A stretch of DNA of 34,343 nucleotides, taken from an uncultured Candidatus Poseidoniales archaeon. Lineage in GTDB: Archaea > Thermoplasmatota > Poseidoniia > Poseidoniales > Poseidoniaceae. The notes under the pieces were generated by a model, which saw nothing but the letters and a program-made list of their open reading frames with translations, searched no databases and had not been told where the DNA came from. Made by a program: the position numbers and the translations under genes. The stretch's first letter is position 1, and each line of letters opens with the position of its first letter. The stretch lies in the NCBI GenBank assembly GCA_902605365.1, contig CACLCM010000016.1, forward strand, positions 1-34,343. Direction: 5' to 3'. Below are positions 9,501-18,872 of this stretch, in pieces.

Positions 9501-12500
9501 CCTTCTTAGGTCAAAGGATTCAACCTCGTCACCGGTATTCAAGGACCAAACTTTCAGTCCATCAGATGTTGAGATAGTCACGTATGAATTTGAAACAACG
9601 CTACCACCAGTCGCATCTTGTGCACTGTAGCGGCCAATTATTGGGTTTCCATTGATACCCGCCTGTACAACGGTCCCTCCGTTATCACCGATTGCAATTA
9701 GGTATGAACCATCAGAACGCATACTGTAGACAGGCCACTCTTCCATAGAGAATACATTGACTCCTGTATTGAATTGATTACTACTTCGTACCCAGTGAAC
9801 TAGAGGGCCTATATCTGTTGCAATATGAACTCCCCAAATGTCTGAGGCGACCGCAGTTACCGAGTTTGAAGGCAATTGGTCAAATTGATGTAGATCCATA
9901 ATAGTTTGATTGGCAGCATTGAATTGAGTAATTCCTGGTCTTTCAGTACCCCTGCCATCATGCGATATGAACAAACTAGGCGTGCCTGCGGAAGAAGTTG
10001 TTTTTCCTACTAAGGCCCAACTAGATGTGCCCATCATCCCATCAGCAGCAGTGTAAGATGAGAATGAATCTGTAGTTGTATCATACATCGACAAACCATT
10101 AGGAGTGGCCATCCAGATATTTCCATCAAATTCGATAATATCTTCGACATAAGATATTGGCAAACCGTCGAGAGCTGTCCATGCGGTATCCCAAGTATTT
10201 CCTGTACTATTCCATCTACCAACACCGTCATTTGTTGCTATGTAGGTTGTTTCATCACCAACATTATTCGAGACTGTCAAAAACCCATTTACATTGTTTG
10301 AAGGTAAACCTGCAAGCAACCTTCCAGCAGTATATGTGTTAGATGTTGTATTGAATATTTGAATTCCGGCAGACGAGGTTCCCGAACCTTGTAAACCGAT
10401 GAATAAATCATCACCTACAACAGCAAGACCATCTTGGAAATTATGTATACCTGCAGGAAGAGGTTGTAGCATGCCAGTTGTGGTATCTAACATCCTCAAC
10501 CCCCGGTTGTTGCTAGCGAGGTACAGATCAGTTCCTACTAATTCGATATCAGTAACAGCAGCATTTGCAGGGATTGTCCATCCCTTTTGCCATTCTACCG
10601 AACCATTTGCTAATTTTAATCCCTGTAGCACTCCAGAACCGGTGTTCTGCCATGAAGCTGAAGCAACCCAAAGGTGAGTTTGGTTTCCAGCCATTGAAGT
10701 TACTTGACCGCTTACTAGGTTAGGTAATGCGTGAAGAGTGTTCTGTCCTAATTGACCCAATGTGTCAACGTGAGAATATCCTGAAGTCCCTCCTGCTTGA
10801 CCTATTAGCCATTGAGTGCCAAGCCAATCTATTGAAGAAACAGCAGAACCAGTAGACAGGATACTAGCAGTTCCTACTGTGGCACCATTAGCCGAGAGTA
10901 CAGCATATCCGCCTCCGATTACATTGTCACCTTCTGTTCCAATATCGTAACCAATAGCCAGTTTTCCTCCAGCGAATTCCATTGCACCCCACCAGACAGG
11001 GTCTGTTGGAATATTGTGTGAAGATGCTGTAAGTTCAGATAACCAAAGACCGGTATTGTAATTGTATCGAGATATTGGTTCAGAATCGTCATTGTATCCT
11101 ACATAGAGAATGTTACTTGAATCATCACAAGCCACGGCAGCAGCATCACCATCTGCTAACCTTGTGGCTGTTGTGAAAGTCGATAAGACGGTCCCATTAG
11201 TTAGGTCAAACCGGGCAACTCCGCCGTTGTTTGCTGTTAATGAAACGTGGAATATTCCAGCGCACATAGCCATTCCAATTGGGTATCCATTTGGTATTCC
11301 ATTAATGCCTGTGTCCCACGAAGTCCAAGACCCTGCGCCATCTAGATGCATGATTTCTCCATCAAGCCCTTGCCATCCCTGGTTTCTTGCTGTACCTACG
11401 ACTAAGTCTGTACCATTTGTCCATAACTCGTAAACAATATCATCTGCAGAGTTTGGCAATCCAGAACCAGCAGTCCAAGTGCTTAACCAAGAAGAACTAG
11501 ATTCATCAAATCTAGCAACACCATCTTCGGTTGCGAATAATATTTCACCATCAAATTCTAGGATTTCTCTAATTGGGAATTCAAAGTTATCCCATTCTCC
11601 GATTTTACTTCCATTCGAAGCAAAAGCTTCGAGTTTAGATTCGCCCCAAGATATCCAATTTGTGCCGGTTGAAGAGATGAAAGATGTCACTCTATCCACC
11701 GAGCCGCTAGGCATCAATTCAGCCTGCCATGAATCGGTGGTGAGGTTGTAAAGTGCGATTCCACCACTGCCTTGTGTTTGCCACCACTGTCCACTAGCAA
11801 CCGAAACATGGAGCACATCTCCAATAATTTCTAGGCCGTAAACATCTCCTCCATTTTCATCGACTTGTGCTCCCGCATCAAGTGTAGATTTTGATGTAAA
11901 GTTTGCAATATCAATTCGATAGACGCTATCTGAAGTGTACTGCTGGTGGTAGTATAGGGTGTCCCCGTAGATCGCTAAATCGTAAGGGTCGCCATTTCCT
12001 GAGTAGAGACTACTAGTTTTCTCAATATCATAAACTTCTGAACCAGTGGTAACATTGAGTAGCTGGAAACCATCACTTCCTCCAACCCAGATGTGTCCTG
12101 GTCTGAAATCTGCAACCAATCCTGTAACTTCTTCATTTCCTCCATCGAGATAATTGTCTTCGGTCCAAGTGGTTAACCAATTATTGTTTGGAACATCATA
12201 TCTTGCAACACCAATGCCGTTAAGCCCGATATATGCAATATCATCAATAACGACCACTAAGGCGTTATCAGTCTCTTCTCCTGCTTCCCAGGTGCCGGTT
12301 ACAGAGAATGAAGACTTATCGATAATTCCAACCCCACTGGTAGTTCCGCCAAATACGGTAGAACTATTCATGCCGATAGAATAAACTCCCCAATTTGGCA
12401 TCCCATCTTGCGCATTTACGCAATCTTGAATTGAAGTCTGACTGTATTTACAGACTCCAATATTTGTTGCTGAGTATGCAGTTGAGCCATCGAATATGAA

Positions 12501-14834
12501 ATCAAAATGTTGGTCAGGTTGTAAATTCCAACTGTTGCCTTGGCTGAGAGATGTGGCTGAATTACCATTCCAGACAATTGCACCGTCGCCTGTACCAATG
12601 TATAATCCACCACTAACAGTATTTTCTTCCAAAGCGAATACCTGGTTACTAGGAAGTACTTCAGTAGAGCCAGCATTACCCCTGTCTGGCTCGACAGTCA
12701 GTGGGATCAATATTTCACCAGTTGAAAGGTCCTTTCTAGCAACTCCATAGCCTGACAATCCCATGTGTAAGATTTGAGGGTTAGTTCCATAAATTGCCAC
12801 TGGAGCGAAATCGACATCATTGATTCCGGTTGAAACCCATGAGCCTAAGAATGAATTATTAGCGATGACATAACGATTGAGACCATCTCCTGCAGTGCCA
12901 ATATACGCCACTCCATTGTGAATTGCAATACCCGTTGGCGAATCGCTATCGAGGTCACTATTTCCTTCATTCAAGTTAACGATTGAAGTTGAAGAAGACG
13001 TGTTGAAAGCGGTTGCTCCATTTTGGGGATGAATCGTAACGACCCAATCTCCTTCAACATCCAATCCTGAAATGACATCTGACTGCATACCATCTCCTAT
13101 GTCCCATGTATCCAGTACATTGCCCATTGTGTCAACAACGTGCACACCACTTCCTAATGTTCCCACCAATACATTGACTCCATCATTTACGATTTGAGAA
13201 ACCTCATCGCCCATGTCGATTGATGAAAGCCATCTTGCTTGACTAATTGAGTATCTATCTAGATAGTTTTCACTTCCAATATAAATCACGCCATCGAACT
13301 GCATGGCATCAGTCATGTCACCGGATGAAGGGCTACTGCCAATAACAAAGTCACCAGTGTATAGCGGAGTATTTCCAGGTTCCAGCATTGCAAATACAGC
13401 ACTACCATCGGTTACCAATACAGTATCGTTATTTGGGCTTCTAGAGCCTGCTGCTGGCCAATAAATGATATTTTGTCCACCATTCATTTGACCGATAGAA
13501 GAGAGAGGAGTATTAGTTGCAAATGTGCCTGAAGTTGTATCGTATGTGTGCACTGTAGTGTCGGCTAGAATTAGAATATCATTGTTGACGACGGTCATGC
13601 CCTTGACATCATTTGACGATAACCAATTGCCGTCGTTCCAGGTCGCTAACCAAAAGTTACCAGACAGATCTCTTCTCGCAATTCCCGCATCATATGAAGA
13701 AATTAGTAATTGGCTACCCGAAACTGCAAATTCACTGATATCATCTGAATGCAAGTTGTTAGCAGTCGACCAAGGCGCCAATGCAGACATTGCAGATACA
13801 TCCCATCTTCCAACTCCTCCTCCAATTATCGCGGCATAGATTATGCCATTGTGTTCAAAGGTTTCCTCTGGAGTTCCTGCTGGCCAATTACTAGTGGAAC
13901 TTGCTTGTTCAAGCGTCCAGCCAGTACCTGCTGTGTTAAGCGTGAAAATTCCGGATTGGCTGAATGCAAACAAGTCTCCATTGCTGCCAACATGAACTTG
14001 ATTCCAAGCCCCACCCGAAGGCTCAGCAGGTAAGTCGGTATTCCAACTGGTGTCATCTAAATTGACTGAATGAAGTTCTCCAGAATTAGTAGTAACTAGC
14101 ATTCTGTTGTTTGCAGCATCCATTTCTAGGTCAGTAACATAATTGTCGTCTTCGCTATTCTCTAGTTCAAACACATCAATTATGTTGGGTGATGACTTTG
14201 CGTCTAGTACAGAAATTGTATCGCCAATAGCCATGTACATTCTTCCATCTGCTGGATGAATTTCATAATCTTCGATATAAATTTCTACAGGGACAAGCGA
14301 TGTGAACGGGTCTGCAGGAGCTAACACTTCCAGAATGAAATCAGTGATTTCTGAAGAGGAAGGTACTGTGACTGTAGCCCCAACATCTGCATTTGGAGAA
14401 AGCCTTCCTTGGTGAGGATTATTTCCATCGAATCCGAACGATTGGCCTAACCAGCCATTCCCTCTCCAGTCAAACAATACCTGCCCGGTGTCTGGCGAAA
14501 GCAGAAGAGGTTCTTGGATTGAGACTCCATCAGAACCATCTACTCTTACTTCCATGGATACATTCTCTAAAACTGCACCTGGGGCGAAATTTAACATCCA
14601 ATCGGCGGTTGCTTGGGAACCATTAATTGCATTCGCACCAGTGGCGTTTAGCAAAACCCAACCAGTGTCTTCTGAACCTTCTTTTGGCCAAATTGTACTG
14701 TTGCCTGTATCATGCGCACTAACCAGTGGCGATGAAAGAATTGGACCCAAAGATGCCAACAACATTACTGTCACGAGTAGTATGGCTCGAGCGCCAGCAC
14801 TAGCAGGGCCTACGGCCCTGTTGAGATTGTTCAT
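6567..14834 (-). CDS. giant cell-surface protein: multiple beta-propellers, FnIII repeats, C-terminal anchor
   Basis: About 2755 residues. A basic/hydrophobic signal peptide (AILLVTVMLLASLGP, cleavage probably near SAHD) leads into a beta-sandwich-like N-terminal region. From about residue 150 to 1850 the sequence is propeller-like, with a recurring blade signature around G-[VIL]-x-[RKV]-[YFW]-D followed by W-L-x-T-W. About six FnIII-like domains follow, starting near 1905, 2020, 2140, 2258, 2393 and 2518; several open with a D-x-P-x-D-D-G motif. An acidic Ser/Gly/Asp stretch precedes one transmembrane helix (about 2638-2658), then a basic stop-transfer and a Q/P-rich cytoplasmic tail ending in FLDDLL. 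ATG 14834 is chosen because a TATA-like box lies 26 bases upstream, as for a leaderless mRNA; ATG 14843 and TTG 14891 are alternatives. The function is not known; adhesion or polymer binding is inference. Confidence 0.9.
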   Translation of the reverse strand: MNNLNRAVGPASAGARAILLVTVMLLASLGPILSSPLVSAHDTGNSTIWPKEGSEDTGWVLLNATGANAINGSQATADWMLNFAPGAVLENVSMEVRVDGSDGVSIQEPLLLSPDTGQVLFDWRGNGWLGQSFGFDGNNPHQGRLSPNADVGATVTVPSSSEITDFILEVLAPADPFTSLVPVEIYIEDYEIHPADGRMYMAIGDTISVLDAKSSPNIIDVFELENSEDDNYVTDLEMDAANNRMLVTTNSGELHSVNLDDTSWNTDLPAEPSGGAWNQVHVGSNGDLFAFSQSGIFTLNTAGTGWTLEQASSTSNWPAGTPEETFEHNGIIYAAIIGGGVGRWDVSAMSALAPWSTANNLHSDDISEFAVSGSQLLISSYDAGIARRDLSGNFWLATWNDGNWLSSNDVKGMTVVNNDILILADTTVHTYDTTSGTFATNTPLSSIGQMNGGQNIIYWPAAGSRSPNNDTVLVTDGSAVFAMLEPGNTPLYTGDFVIGSSPSSGDMTDAMQFDGVIYIGSENYLDRYSISQARWLSSIDMGDEVSQIVNDGVNVLVGTLGSGVHVVDTMGNVLDTWDIGDGMQSDVISGLDVEGDWVVTIHPQNGATAFNTSSSTSIVNLNEGNSDLDSDSPTGIAIHNGVAYIGTAGDGLNRYVIANNSFLGSWVSTGINDVDFAPVAIYGTNPQILHMGLSGYGVARKDLSTGEILIPLTVEPDRGNAGSTEVLPSNQVFALEENTVSGGLYIGTGDGAIVWNGNSATSLSQGNSWNLQPDQHFDFIFDGSTAYSATNIGVCKYSQTSIQDCVNAQDGMPNWGVYSIGMNSSTVFGGTTSGVGIIDKSSFSVTGTWEAGEETDNALVVVIDDIAYIGLNGIGVARYDVPNNNWLTTWTEDNYLDGGNEEVTGLVADFRPGHIWVGGSDGFQLLNVTTGSEVYDIEKTSSLYSGNGDPYDLAIYGDTLYYHQQYTSDSVYRIDIANFTSKSTLDAGAQVDENGGDVYGLEIIGDVLHVSVASGQWWQTQGSGGIALYNLTTDSWQAELMPSGSVDRVTSFISSTGTNWISWGESKLEAFASNGSKIGEWDNFEFPIREILEFDGEILFATEDGVARFDESSSSWLSTWTAGSGLPNSADDIVYELWTNGTDLVVGTARNQGWQGLDGEIMHLDGAGSWTSWDTGINGIPNGYPIGMAMCAGIFHVSLTANNGGVARFDLTNGTVLSTFTTATRLADGDAAAVACDDSSNILYVGYNDDSEPISRYNYNTGLWLSELTASSHNIPTDPVWWGAMEFAGGKLAIGYDIGTEGDNVIGGGYAVLSANGATVGTASILSTGSAVSSIDWLGTQWLIGQAGGTSGYSHVDTLGQLGQNTLHALPNLVSGQVTSMAGNQTHLWVASASWQNTGSGVLQGLKLANGSVEWQKGWTIPANAAVTDIELVGTDLYLASNNRGLRMLDTTTGMLQPLPAGIHNFQDGLAVVGDDLFIGLQGSGTSSAGIQIFNTTSNTYTAGRLLAGLPSNNVNGFLTVSNNVGDETTYIATNDGVGRWNSTGNTWDTAWTALDGLPISYVEDIIEFDGNIWMATPNGLSMYDTTTDSFSSYTAADGMMGTSSWALVGKTTSSAGTPSLFISHDGRGTERPGITQFNAANQTIMDLHQFDQLPSNSVTAVASDIWGVHIATDIGPLVHWVRSSNQFNTGVNVFSMEEWPVYSMRSDGSYLIAIGDNGGTVVQAGINGNPIIGRYSAQDATGGSVVSNSYVTISTSDGLKVWSLNTGDEVESFDLRRADPLSLGFQLQFQDVTDYTHPGMQVVLVDSSNAVTLSDDGTAGAHGISMQNVPLTLSSPVDGAATWAKLVDMKWNSTVNLSNDPTFMSSMQYAMDNGILINGTRHVNLQVSSPSNGSMWVKLTYDWFRTETPIQGLSLWDRPDDGGSTLMANWTLVHDEDFSRYLVYLNEGPWTSQPTVSELQPRTPDASVSLHSRLQTEITTIEGQSLQDGVEYWAVVVVEYNDGRFGIPSTPFGPATPSDEVPIPPAWATAVSGDQFVAVDGEVFAEWARCNALDLASTHVYASTTEVTDALGLTLNAEILPQAGNVSTLTLEAGKPHWLAFTCVDESGQEDLVNATVIGPVVPTGGVNDGVPPPKLTGVWAEDVPEDDGGRVQMGWDNSVASDCAYVVVYMMLKENEMLPGNVDGMVEAAIVPDCETNMTIIDSIGEDQLIDGQPYWIGAVAYDKWLNGDTGDVTILEVTPYVNNIDGASEPDRIVELNAWDHPDDDGTAIDVSWAPTEVDDFDYYVIWVAQYPLDDLTDFWVEAGTEPGKCGCIVLNKQWIDTEKSPIQLTLNTALYGGSSISSALPSQIQPDIELYVAITVHDIKGNVHLDNLNTAMVTPIDNLADTTPPDRLEDIDLYDMPSDDGTAVQLEFALSESSDIGSYEVYAAAFSFTSVGADGNGPQNPIATFDRSPELPLTIEILAYDALVIPNLPVTVAVVAVDSSGNAHRDNLVTSTAIAIDDGVDDKAAYLPDIEGLELEWIDDSILVSWDHSTDPSVRSYVVYISDSEFSEVVDANMVGESGSSDSFMITPSVFPELSDDTTWWIGVSAKDSQFSREIIDSERIGPPGQSDSGEDSPDGDDSSTNLGELLTTDNLILAGLLLVTVILLILVFRGRGGSPARNKEWELQEATWGIQARDGWDDTGSFGGQVAPPVAPPAAIQPAQQNDIYAAAQRIEQPAQQPQPQRWTQPVQQQQPAQGGIDTSFLDDLL

Positions 14835-14856
14835 GGAACCCATCCGTTTGCAATGG

Positions 14857-14864
14857 TATATCAA
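14857..14864 (-). promoter_or_regulatory. TATA-like box for the giant surface protein gene
   Basis: Read on the minus strand this is TTGATATA. Its centre lies about 26-27 bases before ATG 14834, the classical archaeal TATA-to-start distance for a leaderless transcript. No Shine-Dalgarno sequence precedes that ATG, which fits leaderless initiation. This is prediction from spacing only. Confidence 0.45.
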
Positions 14865-14939
14865 TCGAATGCTCAGTTGTTTTTGGCACAAATATTAGAT
14901 TGAATCAACTTTAGGATGTTTTTTTATTTCCTCCTTCCG

Positions 14940-14948
14940 TATAAAAAA
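14940..14948 (+). promoter_or_regulatory. maeB: TATA box candidate for the malic enzyme gene
   Basis: TATAAAAAA lies in the ~200-base divergent intergenic region (14835-15035), the largest gap in the window. Initiation about 25 bases downstream would leave a leader of about 65-70 bases before the malic enzyme start, containing the GGAGAG ribosome-binding site at 15024-15029. No other clear element is seen in this gap. Confidence 0.45.
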
Positions 14949-15035
14949 TTCATTCCAAATATCGGCTGAATTAGGTTATGTTTCACAAAAAGGTCAAACC
15001 CCGTACTGTATGAGATATCGTTTGGAGAGATGAAA

Positions 15036-17345
15036 ATGGGCGAAGATTGGCGTGAGCGGACCATCAAAAAAGAAGCTCTCGATTATCATGAAGCATCTCC
15101 ACGTGGCAAAATCAAAGTCATGCCTACAAAACCTCATTCTACATCACACGAATTATCTCTAGCCTATTCTCCAGGAGTTGCATATCCTTGTCTTGAAATT
15201 GCCGAAAGACCAGAGGATGCTTATCGCTACACTTCCAAAGGTAACTTAGTCGCAGTTATCTCTAACGGCACTGCTGTTCTAGGGCTTGGAAATATAGGGG
15301 CACTGGCCTCTAAACCTGTGATGGAAGGTAAGGGTTTGTTGTTGAAGACATTCGCAGATATTGATGTTTTTGACATTCAAGTCGATACAGAAGACCCTGA
15401 AGAATTTATCAAAACAGTTTGTAATATCGCTCCAACATTTGGAGGAATAAATCTCGAAGACATCAAAGCTCCAGAATGTTTTGAAATCGAGAGGAGAATT
15501 GCTGAAGCCACAAATATCCCGGTTATGCACGATGATCAGCACGGTACAGCGATTATTTCAGGCGCTGCTTTACTGAACGCTGCTGAATTACAGGGTAAAG
15601 AGCTAGCCACCATCAAAGTGGTAGTGGCCGGAGCGGGCGCATCAGCAATCGCTTGTGCTTCTCATTACATTTCTCTCGGAGTAAAAGTGGAAAATATCTT
15701 GATGTGCGATTCCCAAGGAATTATGACGAAAAGAAGACTTGATGCAGGCGAATTAAATGAATACAAAGCAAAATTTGCTGTCGAAAGAGAGGATGGCGAT
15801 TTAGCAGATGCATTAGTTGGTGCAGATGTTTTACTTGGACTATCTCGTGGAGGCTTAGTTAGTGGAGAAATGGTCGCCAAGATGGCTGACAAACCAATTA
15901 TATTCGCTCTTGCAAATCCCACTCCTGAAATCATGCCTCATGAAGTTCTAGCAGTTCGTAATGATGCAATCATTGCAACAGGTAGGTCGGATTATCCTAA
16001 TCAAGTAAACAATGTTCTTGGATTCCCTTACATCTTCCGAGGCGCCCTTGACGTTAGGGCAAGAGACATTACTCCGGGAATGAAGATGGCAGCGACTCAT
16101 GCTCTAGCCAAGTTGGCGAAGGAACCAGTTCCTGATTACATCGCGCATGCATATTCTGGTGAATCAATGCAATACGGCCCAGAATATATAATTCCAAAAC
16201 CGTTTGACCGCAGAGTATTGATTTGGGAAGCAGCAGATGTTGCTGAAGCAGCAGTAAACGAAGGAGTCGCAGCGATAAAGCCAGAGGATTTTGACAAACA
16301 AGCGTACAAGGAATCTCTTGAAGCAAGACTCGGAATGTCATATTCTGTAATGCGTGGAGTATTCAATCAAGTAAAGGGCCGAGGTAAAAGAATTGTATTC
16401 CCTGAAGGAGACCACGAGAAAGTTATTCGTGCAGCCGCTCAATGTATTGAGCAGGATATATGCAAGCCAATACTTCTTGGAAATGTAGAAAGCATACATC
16501 AAAAAATGGCTGAGTTGAATATTGAATTTGAATGTGAGATTACTAATCCTCGATACGACGAGAGAAGAATCGGGAATTATGATCTTGAATTATTAGAGAA
16601 TCGAAGCCGCAAAGGTATGACGATTATCGATGCCCAGAGATTGCTGAAAAGTCGACCGTACTTTGCAGCACAGATGGTTGAAATTGGAGATGCAGACGGT
16701 TTCCTAGGTGGCGTTAGCAGAAATTATGCAGATGTCTTACGCCCATGTCTTGAGATAATTGGTAGCGATGAAGATAGTCACTGTGCTATTGGATGTTACA
16801 TGATGGTTGTCAAGGGCAGACTAATTTTCCTAGGAGATGCTACGGTAAATGTATACCCAGATAGCAAGGCGCTTGCCGACATAGCAGTTCAAACAGCGAA
16901 GGTTGCACGAAGATTTGGTGTCGAACCTAAGGTTGCTATGTTGTCATTTTCTAATTTCGGAAGTAGTCGAGCACAGCGTTCTGAAAGAATAGAAGAGGCT
17001 ATTGATATGGCCAGAGAAATGGACCAAAAATTGCAAATTGACGGTCCAATGCAAGCAGATACTGCACTTGATATCGATGTTCAATCTGAATATCCATTCA
17101 TGGCTTTCGATGGTCCAGCCAATGTACTGATTTGTCCAAACTTGGCCTCAGCAAACATCGCTTACAAATTATTGGAACAATTAGGTGACGCTGAAATGAC
17201 TGGACCTATTTTGGACGGTTTAGATAAGCCCGTACAATTACTCGCTAGAGCGGATGGAGTTCGGCATATTGTCAATATGGCAGCCATCTGTTCTTTGGAT
17301 GCAATACGCCAAGAGTCATATTGGGCTAGTCTGTCAAATAACTGA
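15036..17345 (+). CDS. maeB: NADP-dependent malic enzyme with C-terminal phosphotransacetylase-like domain
   Basis: About 769 residues, the length of MaeB-type malic enzymes. The N-terminal malic domain shows [12 protein letters not shown] (about 41-52), [23 protein letters not shown] and [10 protein letters not shown] (metal and malate site), followed by a Rossmann segment ([12 protein letters not shown]). From about residue 440 to the end it resembles phosphotransacetylase ([17 protein letters not shown]), which in this family is regulatory and probably lacks acetyl transfer. It oxidatively decarboxylates malate to pyruvate, yielding NADPH. GGAG at 15024-15027 is eight bases from ATG 15036 but only two from ATG 15030, so I chose 15036. 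It stands alone behind its own promoter. Its end overlaps the convergent gene by 20 bases. This bifunctional architecture is chiefly bacterial, so lateral transfer is plausible. Confidence 0.93.
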   Translation: MGEDWRERTIKKEALDYHEASPRGKIKVMPTKPHSTSHELSLAYSPGVAYPCLEIAERPEDAYRYTSKGNLVAVISNGTAVLGLGNIGALASKPVMEGKGLLLKTFADIDVFDIQVDTEDPEEFIKTVCNIAPTFGGINLEDIKAPECFEIERRIAEATNIPVMHDDQHGTAIISGAALLNAAELQGKELATIKVVVAGAGASAIACASHYISLGVKVENILMCDSQGIMTKRRLDAGELNEYKAKFAVEREDGDLADALVGADVLLGLSRGGLVSGEMVAKMADKPIIFALANPTPEIMPHEVLAVRNDAIIATGRSDYPNQVNNVLGFPYIFRGALDVRARDITPGMKMAATHALAKLAKEPVPDYIAHAYSGESMQYGPEYIIPKPFDRRVLIWEAADVAEAAVNEGVAAIKPEDFDKQAYKESLEARLGMSYSVMRGVFNQVKGRGKRIVFPEGDHEKVIRAAAQCIEQDICKPILLGNVESIHQKMAELNIEFECEITNPRYDERRIGNYDLELLENRSRKGMTIIDAQRLLKSRPYFAAQMVEIGDADGFLGGVSRNYADVLRPCLEIIGSDEDSHCAIGCYMMVVKGRLIFLGDATVNVYPDSKALADIAVQTAKVARRFGVEPKVAMLSFSNFGSSRAQRSERIEEAIDMAREMDQKLQIDGPMQADTALDIDVQSEYPFMAFDGPANVLICPNLASANIAYKLLEQLGDAEMTGPILDGLDKPVQLLARADGVRHIVNMAAICSLDAIRQESYWASLSNN

Positions 17346-18147
17346 CTTCACCATCTGAGTTTAGGATCCAAGTTTTTCGCCTAGGTCTCCAAAATGCTCC
17401 TGTTACGAATCCGGCACAAAGACCTCCAAACAGAAGGTTTGCCCATCCGTCGATAGCATATGATTCGAAACCTCTGAGAATCGGGATAGTGAAGCTCGGG
17501 ATAATTCCCAGTACAGTAGTCCAAAATAATTCACTGCGAATATTTGCCATTAAGTTGGCATTGTCTGGCACTATCTTAGCATCTCCCTCTCTCTTTGGAG
17601 ATACAACTAATCTGAATCCAACCATTGGAAGGGGTCTGTCCCCAGGTGTGGCAACCCTCGCATAAACGCCTTCACGTGTAGGGTGAGCGGCTTGTGAAAC
17701 CCTGTGTCCAGATAGCGGGCCAATTACTTCCCCAATTCTTGGCCTTCCATCTAATGGTGCTCCTCTATGATTTCCTGTGGCCTCATCAGCTAGCAATTCA
17801 GTCCACCCGCATGGCAAGATTAGGCTATCTTTAGCGCACTCCCATTCAGATTGACTCGGCCTACGAACCTCTCCCTCGAAGTGTGAGGATAACTTAGAAC
17901 ATAACAGGGCAATATCCTCATGTGTAATCATATCTTTAGGCTCATCAGAAGAATCTTCTTCACCCATTATTGCCGCAAATTGCGACTTTGAAATTGGCTT
18001 TTCCAATATCAAATATGACGGTAATTCAACTCTATGTCGTGGCCTTTCATTTGCATAAACCCAGCCGCCTTTGTCAGTTCCCAAGAACACGTTTGATTGT
18101 TTAACTTTAATGAATCGAAGACCAAATACATCTTCGACAATATCCAT
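17326..18147 (-). CDS. FGE-sulfatase (SUMF1)-type domain protein with two C-terminal membrane helices
   Basis: About 273 residues. The N-terminal ~180 residues follow the formylglycine-generating-enzyme/EgtB-type fold: a GTD...ERPRHRVELPSYLI opening, RRPSQSEWECAKDS (the usual R-L-P-T-E-A-E-W-E), GWTELLADE, and a closing PMVGFRLVVSP. Two hydrophobic helices follow (about 205-225 and 235-252) with a short basic tail. The active-site cysteine pair of true formylglycine-generating enzymes, normally just before the GFR motif, is absent, so that activity is unlikely; a binding or altered catalytic role is possible. ATG 18147 has AAGGTG five bases upstream; GTG 18153, overlapping the previous stop as GTGA, is the alternative. 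It is the last of three overlapping minus-strand genes. Confidence 0.75.
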   Translation of the reverse strand: MDIVEDVFGLRFIKVKQSNVFLGTDKGGWVYANERPRHRVELPSYLILEKPISKSQFAAIMGEEDSSDEPKDMITHEDIALLCSKLSSHFEGEVRRPSQSEWECAKDSLILPCGWTELLADEATGNHRGAPLDGRPRIGEVIGPLSGHRVSQAAHPTREGVYARVATPGDRPLPMVGFRLVVSPKREGDAKIVPDNANLMANIRSELFWTTVLGIIPSFTIPILRGFESYAIDGWANLLFGGLCAGFVTGAFWRPRRKTWILNSDGEVSYLTD

Positions 18148-18149
18148 AT

Positions 18150-18872
18150 TCACACCTTCAAAGTTGCTTCAACAGACCTGTACCATTCCATTCCAATTTC
18201 GTGGTCCTCAATTTGCGAAAACTGAGGGTAAGGCGAGATTGAGCGAACATAACCGAACGCTGCAATGTCAACTAGGTCTGGAGAATCTCCGCCAAAGAAT
18301 TGCTTTCCTTCGAATGCACCTACAAACTCACTGAGTAAGTCGTGCCACAACTTTTTGGGAGTGCGACCGTCCTTTTTCACTCTACTACGGGCAATTATGC
18401 CCCACATGACTGGGAATCCAGCCCAGGCGTAAAGTCGCTTGGAGAAAAACCCGAAATTTTCTAATTTGGATACCCGAGTTGTGGTTCGAAGAGCAGATAA
18501 TATGCTGCCATACAATATCGGAATAGTTGCCTTGGACATGTGTAAATCAACCCACTCCATCCATTGATCACGTCTTGCTTCATCGCCATTGTTCCATAAT
18601 TTACCATTATTGTGAACTTCATCAATGTGTTTCATTATTGGTGTAGAATCCACATACACCTTATCTTCTGCATCTACCCAAACAGGGACCTTTTTCCATT
18701 CAGGAGCACTTGGCAGAGTCTTCTTTTGTTTCAGGGGATTTACTTGCAGTCTTTCATGCTCGATATCTAGATGCTCAAGAAGACTACGCACCTTCCAGCA
18801 AAATGGGCAGGTGTACAACATGTGCAGTTTACCGACGCTCGCCATGATTTGTCGGGGAATGCTCTCCTTCAT
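18150..18872 (-). CDS. glutaredoxin/GST-fold protein, resembling prostaglandin E synthase 2
   Basis: 240 residues. A thioredoxin-like N-terminal domain carries CPFC (Cys22 and Cys25), then a VNP segment, KVPVWV (the cis-Pro turn) and DSTPIMKHI, the order seen in GST N-terminal and membrane-associated prostaglandin E synthase 2-like proteins. The C-terminal half is helical, with DLVDIAAFGYVRSI near the end, as in GST C-terminal domains. The CPFC pair suggests thiol-disulfide or glutathione-type redox activity; the substrate is unknown, and many archaea lack glutathione. The ATG at 18872 overlaps the previous stop as ATGA. ATG 18845 is nearer the fold start but has no ribosome-binding site. It lies between a small unknown gene and the FGE-type gene in one probable operon. 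Confidence 0.8.
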   Translation of the reverse strand: MKESIPRQIMASVGKLHMLYTCPFCWKVRSLLEHLDIEHERLQVNPLKQKKTLPSAPEWKKVPVWVDAEDKVYVDSTPIMKHIDEVHNNGKLWNNGDEARRDQWMEWVDLHMSKATIPILYGSILSALRTTTRVSKLENFGFFSKRLYAWAGFPVMWGIIARSRVKKDGRTPKKLWHDLLSEFVGAFEGKQFFGGDSPDLVDIAAFGYVRSISPYPQFSQIEDHEIGMEWYRSVEATLKV

